64,000 bases of DNA from Mercurialis annua (Eukaryota > Streptophyta > Magnoliopsida > Malpighiales > Euphorbiaceae), in the NCBI RefSeq assembly GCF_937616625.2, contig NC_065571.1, forward strand, positions 50,329,651-50,393,650. Reading direction: 5' to 3'. The stretch's first letter is position 1; each line of letters opens with the position of its first letter. Below are positions 1-10,162 of this stretch, in pieces. Both the position numbers and the translations under genes were made by a program. The notes under the pieces are model-generated. The model did no database searches. It worked only from the letters and a program-made list of their open reading frames with translations, and was not told the DNA's origin.

Positions 1-1352
1 GAGGTTGAACTCGATTCCTTTAACATCTAAACGAATGGACCTGAGCCGAGCGTGAATCAAATACAAATATTTAAGTTTAAATAAACTGAATTCGAATTCA
101 TTGGTTAAAATTGAAACCGAGTTCAAGCCAAATACGAAAAACCTCATTCATATAAGGAGCTAGAACCTCATAATCTCATTTCGGCTCAATCCCTAGTTCA
201 TAAACTACATAATAAATGGAGCATTTTTAGTTCAGAGAATATGACTAATCAAAATTTAGACTACTTTACATTTCTTTGTTGCTTCTTCACCATAATCTCT
301 TCTATCATTGTTTGTTTTGGCCCCTATGACAATAGTAATAATTAAATTCTAATGCACAAATAGGGTTAAATTCTATCAAAAACATACAATTAGATTGAAA
401 AATAGAAGATGGTTAGAAGTAGTTATTGCTTGCTTCATTCTCACATCACCCTTGACTAAGCACCCATCTAAGCCAAAAAAAGAAAATTAATAATGGAAAA
501 TTTTAAATTTAAACTATCACACAGACACTTTTCATCTTCCTTTAAATTTTTTAGTCTACTGCATAAAAAATAGATCCAGAATTCACAAAACATGAGTAAT
601 AAAATTTATTTATTAAAATTCTCTAATTGTAAGTTGATCGAGAATGGCTATAATTGTTATTCAATATTATACCTATTATCTTTTATTGTTCTAAAATTTC
701 AAATAAGTAAAAGAACTAAAACAGTTTGCATGAAATTATAAATAAATCTTATAAAAACTACTATAATTTACTACTCAATTATCTTTTTCAGTCAATTTGG
801 TCCTACTTGACACTTTTCTATGGCCCTAAACAAACTTGTGCTGTTTATGTCTCTTTTATCAATACTTATTTCAAAGTTGAGATAGCATAAATATTTCTTT
901 CAATCAACATTTTCTATTGCAAAAACATGCTGACGATTTGATGTTTCGGACAAGAATTTTCATTTAAAATATAAAAATTCTTAAAAGAACACTAATTTAC
1001 TGTATTCGTTTCCAAGTGTTCCGTTTCACCGTGTTCGTGCTATCTATCTCAAAAATTGCCAGTCTTCTTTATAAAGAAATCGAAATGTTATGGGGAAAAA
1101 AAAGAAATCGAAATGTTAATTAAGAAGAACACAGACATAGGTCAGTTAATAAGCTATGAAATTAATAAAATTTAACTAATAAGTTCAAGATTCAGTTGAT
1201 TAAGAAATGAAGAATCTCAAAGTACACACGATTTACATTACAACTCAAACACTAATTCCGATCGTCTCTCTTTAGGGAGGATTAGGTTTTTTAATCTCTA
1301 TATATACATTACTCAATTACTACTACGTAACTGCTGTTAAATACAAACTATA
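1..1352. other. AT-rich intergenic DNA, no gene seen
   Basis: No reading frame with recognisable protein similarity on either strand. The first 230 bases contain GAGCCGAGC/GAGTTCAAGCC-like text that resembles the degenerate termini of hAT-type repeats seen elsewhere in the window (for example near 11.2 and 19.4 kb), but no ends can be defined. The last ~100 bases are probably the 3' untranslated region of the minus-strand gene that follows. Confidence 0.5.
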
Positions 1353-1787
1353 TTAAGACCAGGCTATGAGAACACGCTCCGGTGCTTCCACCTCCTGCCG
1401 GAATATTCTGTCAGGAGTAGCCGGTAATCTCGCCGTGAAATTATTAAAACACATATAATCATCTTCTTCTCTATTAATATCATCCTCAAAATTAAGAGAA
1501 TAACTCGCAGCGTCGTATCTAAAATCACCCGAATTATGCCGTCTTCGATTTTTCCCTCTTCTTCCGATTAAACTCCGGCATTTCTCCCTAATTTCAAATT
1601 CTTGAGCAGTCGATTTCAGCCACGCGTATGGTGAAGTCATCCTTCTGACGCCGTCGTCGGCTCCTCCGTCTCCGAGAGTCTCGTGGTGCTGCAGATGCTG
1701 AGAAGCGAAGCAGCAAACGGAGGATTTGAGTTTGTTCTTCAGAGACGGGGAATTGTATTCGTAAATTATTGGTACTGTCATTTTCAT
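1353..1787 (-). CDS. Small conserved plant protein of unknown function
   Basis: Single-exon minus-strand gene of 144 codons. The N-terminal third is polar and Cys-poor. The core has the pattern SPYAWLKSTAQEFEI, then a Lys/Arg-rich basic stretch (about residues 68-83), then SGDFRYDAASYSLNFEDD, and near the end FTARLPATP. I remember this combination (YAWLKS, basic patch, DFxYDxxSYxLNFD, F-x-x-RLP) from a family of short plant proteins with no known role; I do not assign a function. The start is the first ATG after a purine-rich leader, and a TATA box lies about 115-125 bases upstream. No signal peptide or membrane segment is visible; the basic patch could be a nuclear localisation signal, which is inference. 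The neighbours are repeats, so context gives no help. Confidence 0.75.
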   Translation of the reverse strand: MKMTVPIIYEYNSPSLKNKLKSSVCCFASQHLQHHETLGDGGADDGVRRMTSPYAWLKSTAQEFEIREKCRSLIGRRGKNRRRHNSGDFRYDAASYSLNFEDDINREEDDYMCFNNFTARLPATPDRIFRQEVEAPERVLIAWS

Positions 1788-1914
1788 AGCTTTGCTAGTG
1801 TGAGAATTTGCGAGAGAGAGTGAAACTTAACTGAATGTTGACGGAGAAAAAAAAACTGGCGGCGGCGGTGGTGGTGGTGGAGGAGGAGAGTGAGTGATGG
1901 TGTTTTATATATAG
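1788..1914 (-). promoter_or_regulatory. TATA box and leader of the 1353-1787 gene
   Basis: On the minus strand CTATATATAAAA (1903-1914) is a good plant TATA box. A start of transcription about 30 bases downstream (near 1870-1880) would give a leader of roughly 90 bases. That leader begins with a CCA/CCG triplet run (plus strand 1858-1880 is GGCGGCGGTGGTGG...), followed by the CT-rich text common in plant 5' leaders. Confidence 0.6.
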
Positions 1915-3533
1915 AGTTGGAATTGAAGAGGAGCCATTGAGGATAAGGACGAGAGAGTAAATTTTGAGTGTACAGGCTGGAAAAAGTTAACCGAAAAAAC
2001 CGCGGAGCGTGCGTGGGTTTGGTTTATGGTTACAATTCCCCCGCGTTAAAACTTTAGACTTTGCTTAACGGAACTATTACCGGCCTCTAAATTAAGTAAT
2101 TGAATTCTTTGGCAAAAAATAAATTAAGTAATTGAATTGTTTTTTTTTCTCTACTTAGTTATGATGATAAATTTACTTATTATGATTATGTGGGGTAATT
2201 AATTAAAATATCTTTGATTTGTACTTTTTAATTATAGTAGAAAATTAATAGTGATTTATTTTGTATTTCACCAAACACTCATGGTCTAACAGCTATCAGC
2301 TATCAGCTATAAAAAACAGTTGAACCAAACAGGTCCTTAACTTGGGACAAATGTACTTGAAGGCTTAATCTAATGGCTAAGTCCCTTTATGTACATCCGG
2401 AAATTAGGGGTCGACTCTGATTTTCTGTAGACAATTATTTTGCCTGATTTGAAAAGTGAATACTAATATTAATTAATTTCTGCTAACTTCCGCTAACACC
2501 TAACATAAAATATCTCTATCTCTGGAAAAAAAAATGGGACAAAGAATTAAAAGAATCTAAACTTATTATCAACAAAAAAAATTAAAATTACAAGTTTTAG
2601 GTCGTTTGTGTCCAGTGTTGCGAAATTAAAAAGAAAATGAGCCCGAGTTAAATAACATGTGAACTATTTAGTTAATATTTGCCTTCTGATCGTCTGAATT
2701 TAACCCCCTTCTAATTCTAACTTACAAACCATATTAAAAGATAATGATAGTACGTACTGGAGATTAACTCGGGCTGTATTTCTTCAAAAAAAAAAACTCG
2801 GGCTGTAAGTGGTTCCGCTACTATTTTACACCCTAATATGGCACTAGCCTTCATCAGTTTTGATGGTTATTTATCTAAAATCATAAATTTAGAATATTTT
2901 GACATTTTATACCAATTTAGAAGAGGTAATGAATTTTTATGGTAATATTACTTGTAGAATTTAATTTCTTTTTTCAAATCGGTGTGTTTTAGTTTAAATC
3001 ACATACTAACTACTTACTATACAATAATCCAATAGCTACTCTCACTATTTTCTATGGAAATGGCTCTCCTCAAGTCCATAATCCCCTCCATTTCCCTTAA
3101 ATCCATTTAAATGGATGACATATAAGTAAAATGTTGAAAATAATATCAAACTAAATTAAGATTTGTTTATGTGTCATTCATCTAAATAGACTTGTGGAAA
3201 ATGGAGGAAATTATGAATTTGAGGGGAGCCACTCCCGTTTTCTATTAATTGTCCATTTCGATAAATGTATTTGTCTATAATTACCCGTCCATTTAGATTT
3301 TCAAGATGATTATAATCATTATATTCCAAATGTATCTATTCTTAATAAATAATTTTAATATTCAATTTATGAACATTTAGTATTGTTAATAGTATATGAT
3401 ATTTATATTTATAATTTAAAACAAAAATAATATTATTTTGATATGTATAATTTTAGTTTAATGGGAAAATAAAAAAAGGACATAAAAAATGGTAATTATT
3501 AGCTCCTTTCACAAAGAGAATATCATTAACAAC
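1915..3533. other. Intergenic, repeat debris
   Basis: AT-rich, no gene recognised. At 2300-2336 the text AACAGTTGAACCAAACAGG resembles the terminal part of a hAT- or Harbinger-like MITE, but its partner end was not found. At 2360-2430 two stretches (TTAATCTAATGG and GGGGTCGACTC) weakly recall tRNA-type A and B boxes; not strong enough to call a SINE. Confidence 0.35.
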
Positions 3534-3535
3534 TA

Positions 3536-3806
3536 CTCCCTCCGGTCTATAATATTTATCTCATTTGGTTTTGGCACAAGAACTAAAAAAACAATTAATA
3601 TGTTTTAATTAAGTTAATCCTATATTAAAATTTGTTTACATTTATGACTACCATTTTTATTTTTTTATTGTATGCTTTCAATAAATTAATGGGGGACAAA
3701 TATGAAAAAATAATAATTAATGTTTTTTTGATATTATAACATAATAAATATTATGGACCATAAATTTTTTTCAAATGCGACAAATATTATGTACTGGAGG
3801 AAATAG
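3536..3806. mobile_element. Degenerate Stowaway-like (Tc1/mariner) MITE
   Basis: The left end reads TA|CTCCCTCCGGTCTATAATAT and the right end, reverse-complemented, TA|CTATTTCCTCCAGTACATAA. The two ends are an imperfect inverted repeat flanked by TA. CTCCCTCCG with a TA target duplication is the signature of Stowaway MITEs. Length 271 bp; no coding capacity. The mismatches between the ends suggest it is older than the copy at 4067. Confidence 0.65.
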
Positions 3807-4066
3807 TATTCAGTATTGGATAGAGTGGGTTGTTTTATTAGTAGCTCCCCCTTGTACTATACTCAGTTTTCTAATCTCAAAATTAGCAAAATTGATTAAT
3901 CTGTTAATCCCGACATTAGTAGTACATATTAACGATATTTGTTGTCTCTACCTTTTAAGTATAATCTAGATATAATAGATTCATGCATGGAGATTAAACT
4001 TTATCCAAATGCATTGATCCGTACCCACGCGTCTTTGATGCTGCCTCCCTCAAAAATTAAATCCTA

Positions 4067-4329
4067 CTCCCTCCGTCCCGTTTAAGAAGGGACAAATGAC
4101 CTTTTCACATATATTAAGAAAACATTAACTACTATAGTCTTTTCTTATTTTACCCCTATTTATGATAGTATTGTATATTGTGTATAGACTAATAGTCATT
4201 AATTATGGAAAGAGAAAAAGGGGTAAAAAAAGAAAATTCATATAAATTGGCACAAAAAACACGATATGACCTTCTTAAGTGGGACAAATAAAAATGGGAT
4301 ATGTCCCTTCTTAAATGGGACGGAGGGAG
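4067..4329. mobile_element. Stowaway MITE with near-perfect 28-bp terminal repeats
   Basis: Begins TA|CTCCCTCCGTCCCGTTTAAG and ends with its inverse, one mismatch over about 28 bp, followed by the second TA (TA at 4065-4066 and 4330-4331). This is the classic Stowaway structure: Tc1/mariner, non-autonomous, TA duplication. 263 bp, AT-rich interior. Confidence 0.9.
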
Positions 4330-4337
4330 TATTTTCA

Positions 4338-4932
4338 TATGTCGATTTTGACAAAGTATAGTGCTTTATCTTTTCTATAGTAATTTCTTTTAACAATCTT
4401 GGGATTTTTTTATGCGAAAATGATTTATTAATTTTTAATAAAAATTTAACTATAAAGATTAAATTACAGTAAAAAAATTAAAAATTTATTTGTTAGTTTG
4501 AAAAAAATTGAATGTAAATGATCATAAATGGCGGACAATTGACCATCTTTTAAATTATTTTTTATTTAAGGTATTCATTAGTTTAGTTATACCCATTTAA
4601 ATACCCTGTTAACAATTTTGTCATTTTATTTATAGACTATATAGTAAATTATAAAATCTCTCTTTTAGACTATAAATGAACGGTGTCAGCTTGATACGAC
4701 CTCAATTCGTGCTCGTTTGTTAGTCTAAATGAAATGAGTTAAAACAATATTTTATGTTATATAATTTGTAAACCTACGAATGAGGAACCTGTAATTTACC
4801 GAACATAATTTTCTAATTAATGAAATTTCTTATAATAATTAGCTATGGTGAATATTGTTTTAACGATCGGATGGAGATGATGACGAAGACTTCGAATAGC
4901 TGAAAGCTTCATCTTTGTCGAGCTGCTGTTCC
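4338..4932. other. AT-rich spacer and start of a LINE remnant
   Basis: No gene in 4338-4857. From about 4858 to 4937 the plus strand continues the reading frame of the LINE-like fragment found on the other side of the Copia insertion (10163 onward); joining across the CTTTC target duplication keeps an open frame over at least 30 codons upstream of the ATG at 10178. Confidence 0.45.
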
Positions 4933-4937
4933 CTTTC

Positions 4938-5264
4938 TATTACAAATCAAAACAGAGAGAAACTTAATCTTTATTGAATCAAAAAGATTTTACAAGCTTA
5001 AGAAATGGCTTAAGCATCACACTCTCTATTTATACTACTCTAACAATAACCGCTCATAAACTATCTACCAATCACAAGCTAAGGAGCTGAGCACACACTG
5101 AAAGTGTGTTTTGATGAGCTGTCATGAGCTGGCACAAATGCTGAGCTGGAATAGAAGAGAATCCAATGCTCCAATGCTGAAGTAGCTAATGCAGCATGTG
5201 TGTCTTGCAGATGAAGTAATTGCAATGGTAGCAGAAATCATTCCAGGAGTATGATACTGTGTTA
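4938..5264 (-). repeat. 3' LTR of the Copia element
   Basis: Direct copy of 9831-10157, same length and, as far as can be read, same sequence. The outer edge is the CTTTC duplication; the inner edge is the G7 run of the purine tract. It would carry the polyadenylation signals of the element transcript. Confidence 0.93.
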
Positions 5265-5277
5265 CCCCCCCTCAAGC
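5265..5277 (-). other. Polypurine tract of the Copia element
   Basis: In element sense the gag-pol stop codon TGA (5274-5272) runs straight into seven G residues and then the 3' LTR. The stop and the purine tract therefore share the same dozen bases, an economical arrangement. Confidence 0.85.
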
Positions 5278-8200
5278 TGGAGAGTATATATCAAGTACTC
5301 CCAGCTTGGCAATGTTAGCAGAAAACATTCCAGGAGGTAAAGCCTTGGTGAAACAATCAGCAAGTTGTGCAGCAGAAGTTACAGGAAGAAGATGAATGAC
5401 ACCTGCATTGATCTTGTCTCTGATTATATGACAGTCTATCTCTATATGCTTGGATCTTTCATGAAAGACTGAGTTGTGAGCAAGTTGTATTGCTGAGTTG
5501 CTGTCACAATAAAGCTGAGCAGGCAAAGCACAGTTTTGGTGAAGATCAGTCAATAGAAAAACTAACCATTGAATCTCACAGGTCAAAGCAGCTAGAGATC
5601 TGTATTCTGCTTCTGAACTGGATCTGGAGACAGTTGTCTGCTTTTTAGATCTCCAAGAGATCAAAGAATTGCCCAAAAATATGCAGGATCCAGAAATAGA
5701 TCTTCTGGTATCAGGACAAGTTGCCCAATCTGCATCAGAAAATCCTTTAAGCTGCAAAGAAGAAGATCTTGGGAAGAAAAGACCTTTGCCTGGAGATCCT
5801 TTTATATACCTCAAGATTCTGTGAACAGCTACTAAATGAGCATTAGTAGGACAATCCAAGAATTGAGAAAGTTGTTGCACAGCAAAAGAAATATCTGGTC
5901 TAGTGGAACAGAGATATAGAAGTTTGCCAACTAACTTTCTATATTCTGTATTGTCAACTAATAAATCCTGATCATCCTTAAACAATCTCTTAGATGTAAT
6001 CATTGGTGTGGGAACTGGTTTTGAATCCAAAAATCCAGTGTCTGTGAGCAAATCAAGGGCATACTTTCTTTGAGAAAGATTTAGGCCAGAAGAAGAATGA
6101 GCCACCTCTAAACCAAGAAAGTATTTCAAAACACCTAGATCCTTGATACTGAATTGAGCATGAAGGAAATCTTTGATGGAATGAATGTCTGCAAGAGAAC
6201 TGCTTGCCAGAATGACATCATCAACATATATGAGCAGAATAATGAAAGATGAATCAGTATGCTTTATGAGAAGAGAAGGATCTGAAGAAGCAGGCTTAAA
6301 CCCTTGAGAAAGAAGAGCACCAGTGAGTTTAGCATGCCATTGCCTGCTGGCCTGTTTTAAGCCATAGAGTGACTTCTGTAATTTGCAGACCAAGGAAGGA
6401 TCATGAGTTTCAAAACCAGGAGGTAGCTGCATATAAACATCTTCTTCTAAATCACCATGTAAGAATGCATTGTTTATATCCAACTGATGGAGATGCCAGT
6501 TGTGAACTGATGCAATGGACAAAAGAGTCCTTATAGTTGTCATCTTGGCAACAGGACTAAAAGTTGCTAAATAGTCCAAACCTTCCTGCTGTGTATATCC
6601 CTTTGCCACCAACCTTGCTTTACATCTTTCTATACCACCATCAGAATTATACTTGACTTTGTACACCCATTTACAGCCTATTGCTTTCTTATCAGCAGGT
6701 AGAGGAGTTAAGTGCCATGTTTTGTTCTGTGAAAGAGCTGTGAGTTCTGCAGACATAGCATTTTTCCAGCAGTTGTGTTTGATAGCTTCATTGTATGTTC
6801 TAGGTTCTGTAATGGTGTCTATATTGAAAAGATAAGCTCTATGGGGATCTGAAATGTTGGTGTAAGAGATGACAGAAGAAATGTGGTGTGGAGAAGTGGT
6901 GTTTTTAAGAAGGGAAGAAGGTAAATTGTACTGGTAATCTTTTAGAAAAGAAGGAAGGGAGGTGGTTCTGGTTGATTTTCTGAGAGGAGGAAAATCCTGC
7001 TCAAAAAATAAGGGATTAGATGATGATGGTAATGTAGGTGGTGAAGATGATGGTGATGGTGATCTCCAAGGATTTGGAGAAGGAGATTGTGGAGAAGTAG
7101 ATGGAACAGGAGTAGGAGAAGAATCAAGAATGGATGGCAAGATATCAAAAGGGAGAGAAGAATCTGATTCATGATGAACAGACTCTGTAGAATAAGGGAA
7201 GAAATTTTCATAGAATATGACATTTCTAGAAACAAAAATTCTTTTGGTGGACAAACAGTAAAGGATATAACCCTTTGTATTTGGTGGAAAACCAAGAAAG
7301 ATGCATTTAGTAGCTCTGCTATCAAACTTTGTCCTATAAGGACCATATGTACTGGCAAAACTTAAACATCCAAATACCTTTAGATGACTTAAGGTAGGAG
7401 GTTTATTGTATAAAATGTGATATGGTGTCTTATTGTTAATAACAGGAGAGGGAAGCCTGTTTATCAAATGAACAGCATGCAGTACACAATAACTCCAAAA
7501 ATGTAAAGGCAAGGATGATTGAAACCTGATTGCTCTGGCAACATTGAGAATGTGCTGATGCTTTCTCTCAACAGTGCTATTTTGTTCTGGAGTATATGTA
7601 CAACTGGTTTGATGAAGCATGCCATGATTCTTATAGAATAGAGGATCATTAAATTCTGCTCCATTGTCTGATCTCAAAACTTTAACTGTTTTAGAAAACT
7701 GAGTCTGAACAAAGTTAATAAAACTTTGTAAATGTCCTCTGGCTTCTGATTTGTTCCTCATAAGAAACAACCAGGTATATCTGGAATGATCTTCTACTAT
7801 AGTCAAAAAATACTTGTGATCATCTATAGAAGCAACTGACATAGGGCCCAAAATATCCACATGAATCATGTCAAAAGTAGCAGCAGTGACTGTGGAGCTC
7901 AAAGGAAAAGACAACCTCTTTTGTTTAGCAAAATGACACACATCACAAACAGGATTGAAAGAAGATTTTATTGAGGTATCAAATTGTTGAACAAGTTTGA
8001 TCCTGTTATGAGATAAATGGCCTAATCTATAGTGCCAAATATCCATATCTTTATTGGATTCTGTTTTAGAAATAGCAGAATTACAACTAGATAAAACTGA
8101 ATCTATAGGTCTGAATTGGTACAATCCATCCTTCTTTTTAGCTGAGCCAATCTTCTTCCAAGTGACCATGTCCTGAATGAAACATGAATCACGATAGAGA

Positions 8201-9744
8201 ATCAAGCAAAGGTTGACATCATCATCAGTCAATTTACTAACAGAAATGAGGTTGAAATTGAACACAGGCACAAACAGCACATTCTGCAGTATGAGATCAG
8301 TGCTTAGTTGTACAGAACCAATATGAGAGACTGGGATCAAAGATCCATTTGGCAACTTCACACTCACATTGTTGACTGGTTTTGAGTGAGTAAAATACTC
8401 ACTTTTGCAAATAATATGGTCTGTGGCACCAGTATCCAAGATCCATATATTTTCATAAGATTTTGCAGATAATAAACAAGTATGTACAATACCTTGATTA
8501 TTCATCTGTGGTTTAAAAGTTGCAGTTAGAGAGTTCACTTGAGAAGTTCCAGCTTCAGTCAAATTAGGCTGTATCAATGCCATCAACTTTTGACATTGTT
8601 CTGGTGTGAAAGGAAAAATTTGCCCTGCCTGCAAATTAGAATTTTGAATCTGCTCTCCAGGTATATTCTGCTTAAAAACCTCTTGTTTGTGATTGAACTT
8701 CTGTGACATTGATTTTTCTTCATCAAAATCTTGATAATCTTGTTCAGAGTATTGAACTTGATTAGCATAAGAGCTTTCTGGTTTGGTTCTTGGCTGAAAA
8801 GAAGATTGAAAACCAGGAGGAAATCCATGTTTCCTATAACAAAAATCAATAGTGTGTCCAGAATTTCCACAATGAGAGCAAAGTTTCTGCTTCATGTTGG
8901 AATATGAATTATAACCTCCTCTTTTGTAAGCTCCTCTGAAGTTATTCATGCCTCTTCCTCTAGCATAGCACACATTAGATTCATATTCTGACTCAAAATC
9001 TGAATCATGCATTCCCTTTGCCATGAAAATGTTTGAGTCTACAGCAGGTTTGTTCAATCCAGCTAATTGTCTCTCATATTGTATAACCATGGAAAAAGCC
9101 TTGTTTATAGCAGGTAAAGGTTCTCTCATAATAATCTGAGTTCTGACATTTGAGAAATTATCATTGAGACCTTTAAGAAACTTTATCACTTCATCATTAG
9201 ACTGAGTTACCTTAATGGCATTAATAATACCACAAGGACATTTAGGTTCACAGAAGCAAACTGGAACTGATCTTAAACTATGCAACTCATCCCACAGAGT
9301 TTTAAGATGTGTAAAATACTCAGTCACAGACATGTTATTTTGCTTAAAACTGTAAATCTCCTCTTGCAAATCACCAATTCTACAAGAATCTCCCTGAGAA
9401 AATCTCTCTTTCAAATCACTCCAAATATCTAAAGCACTATCAAGACAAGCAACACTATCAGCTATAGTTTGATTCAAAGCTCTGTAAATCCAGGACATAA
9501 CAAGTGTGTTACATCGTTCCCAAACAGAGAAATTTATATCATCAACAGCTGGTACAGGAATAGATCCATCAACAAATTTGTACTTATTTTTAGAAATCAA
9601 TGCCATACGCATTGATCTGTACCAGGAATGGTAATTACTACCATTTAACAAAGTAGAAACCAAAACAAGCGAGGGATTCTCACCAGGATGAACAAAATAT
9701 GGACTGGACATTGAGTCTTCAGGTCTCACATGAAAAGCTGCCAT
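5272..9744 (-). CDS. Copia gag-pol polyprotein, intact, 1,490 aa
   Basis: Domains in order: Copia-type gag (about residues 15-250); CCHC zinc knuckle CSHCGNSGHTIDFC at 289-302; aspartic protease with DTGA at 437-440; gag-pre-integrase HHCC finger (about 570-620); integrase core with D630, D693 and E726; reverse transcriptase with the catalytic YVDD at 1173-1176; RNase H beginning near 1330 (SDADWA) with the RSSSEAEYR motif. Order protease-integrase-RT-RNase H defines Ty1/Copia. Length is normal for a single-frame plant Copia. The start is the first ATG 87 bases after the primer site. Oddity: the integrase D693-E726 spacing is 32 residues, not the usual 35, with a shortened loop after the second Asp and NST in place of the usual NGV before the catalytic Glu. 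No stop or frameshift is present. Confidence 0.95.
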   Translation of the reverse strand: MAAFHVRPEDSMSSPYFVHPGENPSLVLVSTLLNGSNYHSWYRSMRMALISKNKYKFVDGSIPVPAVDDINFSVWERCNTLVMSWIYRALNQTIADSVACLDSALDIWSDLKERFSQGDSCRIGDLQEEIYSFKQNNMSVTEYFTHLKTLWDELHSLRSVPVCFCEPKCPCGIINAIKVTQSNDEVIKFLKGLNDNFSNVRTQIIMREPLPAINKAFSMVIQYERQLAGLNKPAVDSNIFMAKGMHDSDFESEYESNVCYARGRGMNNFRGAYKRGGYNSYSNMKQKLCSHCGNSGHTIDFCYRKHGFPPGFQSSFQPRTKPESSYANQVQYSEQDYQDFDEEKSMSQKFNHKQEVFKQNIPGEQIQNSNLQAGQIFPFTPEQCQKLMALIQPNLTEAGTSQVNSLTATFKPQMNNQGIVHTCLLSAKSYENIWILDTGATDHIICKSEYFTHSKPVNNVSVKLPNGSLIPVSHIGSVQLSTDLILQNVLFVPVFNFNLISVSKLTDDDVNLCLILYRDSCFIQDMVTWKKIGSAKKKDGLYQFRPIDSVLSSCNSAISKTESNKDMDIWHYRLGHLSHNRIKLVQQFDTSIKSSFNPVCDVCHFAKQKRLSFPLSSTVTAATFDMIHVDILGPMSVASIDDHKYFLTIVEDHSRYTWLFLMRNKSEARGHLQSFINFVQTQFSKTVKVLRSDNGAEFNDPLFYKNHGMLHQTSCTYTPEQNSTVERKHQHILNVARAIRFQSSLPLHFWSYCVLHAVHLINRLPSPVINNKTPYHILYNKPPTLSHLKVFGCLSFASTYGPYRTKFDSRATKCIFLGFPPNTKGYILYCLSTKRIFVSRNVIFYENFFPYSTESVHHESDSSLPFDILPSILDSSPTPVPSTSPQSPSPNPWRSPSPSSSPPTLPSSSNPLFFEQDFPPLRKSTRTTSLPSFLKDYQYNLPSSLLKNTTSPHHISSVISYTNISDPHRAYLFNIDTITEPRTYNEAIKHNCWKNAMSAELTALSQNKTWHLTPLPADKKAIGCKWVYKVKYNSDGGIERCKARLVAKGYTQQEGLDYLATFSPVAKMTTIRTLLSIASVHNWHLHQLDINNAFLHGDLEEDVYMQLPPGFETHDPSLVCKLQKSLYGLKQASRQWHAKLTGALLSQGFKPASSDPSLLIKHTDSSFIILLIYVDDVILASSSLADIHSIKDFLHAQFSIKDLGVLKYFLGLEVAHSSSGLNLSQRKYALDLLTDTGFLDSKPVPTPMITSKRLFKDDQDLLVDNTEYRKLVGKLLYLCSTRPDISFAVQQLSQFLDCPTNAHLVAVHRILRYIKGSPGKGLFFPRSSSLQLKGFSDADWATCPDTRRSISGSCIFLGNSLISWRSKKQTTVSRSSSEAEYRSLAALTCEIQWLVFLLTDLHQNCALPAQLYCDSNSAIQLAHNSVFHERSKHIEIDCHIIRDKINAGVIHLLPVTSAAQLADCFTKALPPGMFSANIAKLGVLDIYSPA

Positions 9745-9818
9745 TGTTGAGGCTAAAAGCTTGAAAAACCAGAGAACAATTCTACGAAGAAGATGAAGAT
9801 CAATAAGAGCAATTCAAA

Positions 9819-9830
9819 GCTCTGATACCA
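9819..9830 (-). other. Primer binding site, initiator-Met tRNA type
   Basis: In element sense TGGTATCAGAGC follows the LTR with no gap. This is the standard Copia primer site complementary to the 3' end of plant initiator methionine tRNA. Confidence 0.92.
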
Positions 9831-10157
9831 TATTACAAATCAAAACAGAGAGAAACTTAATCTTTATTGAATCAAAAAGATTTTACAAGCTTAAGAAATG
9901 GCTTAAGCATCACACTCTCTATTTATACTACTCTAACAATAACCGCTCATAAACTATCTACCAATCACAAGCTAAGGAGCTGAGCACACACTGAAAGTGT
10001 GTTTTGATGAGCTGTCATGAGCTGGCACAAATGCTGAGCTGGAATAGAAGAGAATCCAATGCTCCAATGCTGAAGTAGCTAATGCAGCATGTGTGTCTTG
10101 CAGATGAAGTAATTGCAATGGTAGCAGAAATCATTCCAGGAGTATGATACTGTGTTA
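9831..10157 (-). repeat. 5' LTR of the Copia element
   Basis: 327 bp. In element sense it starts TAACACAGTATCATAC and ends GATTTGTAATA directly before the primer binding site. It contains a TATA-like stretch (GTATAAATAGAG in element sense, near 9920-9935), so the U3 promoter and start of transcription are probably in the second half. Identical by eye to the 3' LTR. Confidence 0.93.
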
Positions 10158-10162
10158 CTTTC

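Larger units (their letters stand above)
4938..10157 (-). mobile_element. Complete Ty1/Copia LTR retrotransposon, apparently very young
   Basis: 5,220 bp on the minus strand. Order in element sense: 5' LTR 9831-10157, primer binding site, one long gag-pol frame, purine tract, 3' LTR 4938-5264. Both LTRs are 327 bp and I see no difference between them by eye. A 5-bp target duplication CTTTC flanks the element (4933-4937 and 10158-10162). The LTRs begin TAACAC and end GTAATA, so the termini are TA..TA rather than TG..CA. An intact 1,490-codon frame with identical LTRs points to a recent insertion. It lies inside an older LINE remnant. Confidence 0.95.

Noticed and set aside
2340..2450. Possible SINE (weak A- and B-box words)
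   Set aside because: No target duplication, box spacing poor, and no second copy in the window.
6942..7365. Several frames inside the Copia polyprotein on both strands
   Set aside because: Shadows of the gag-pol frame in the Ser/Pro-rich linker between integrase and reverse transcriptase.
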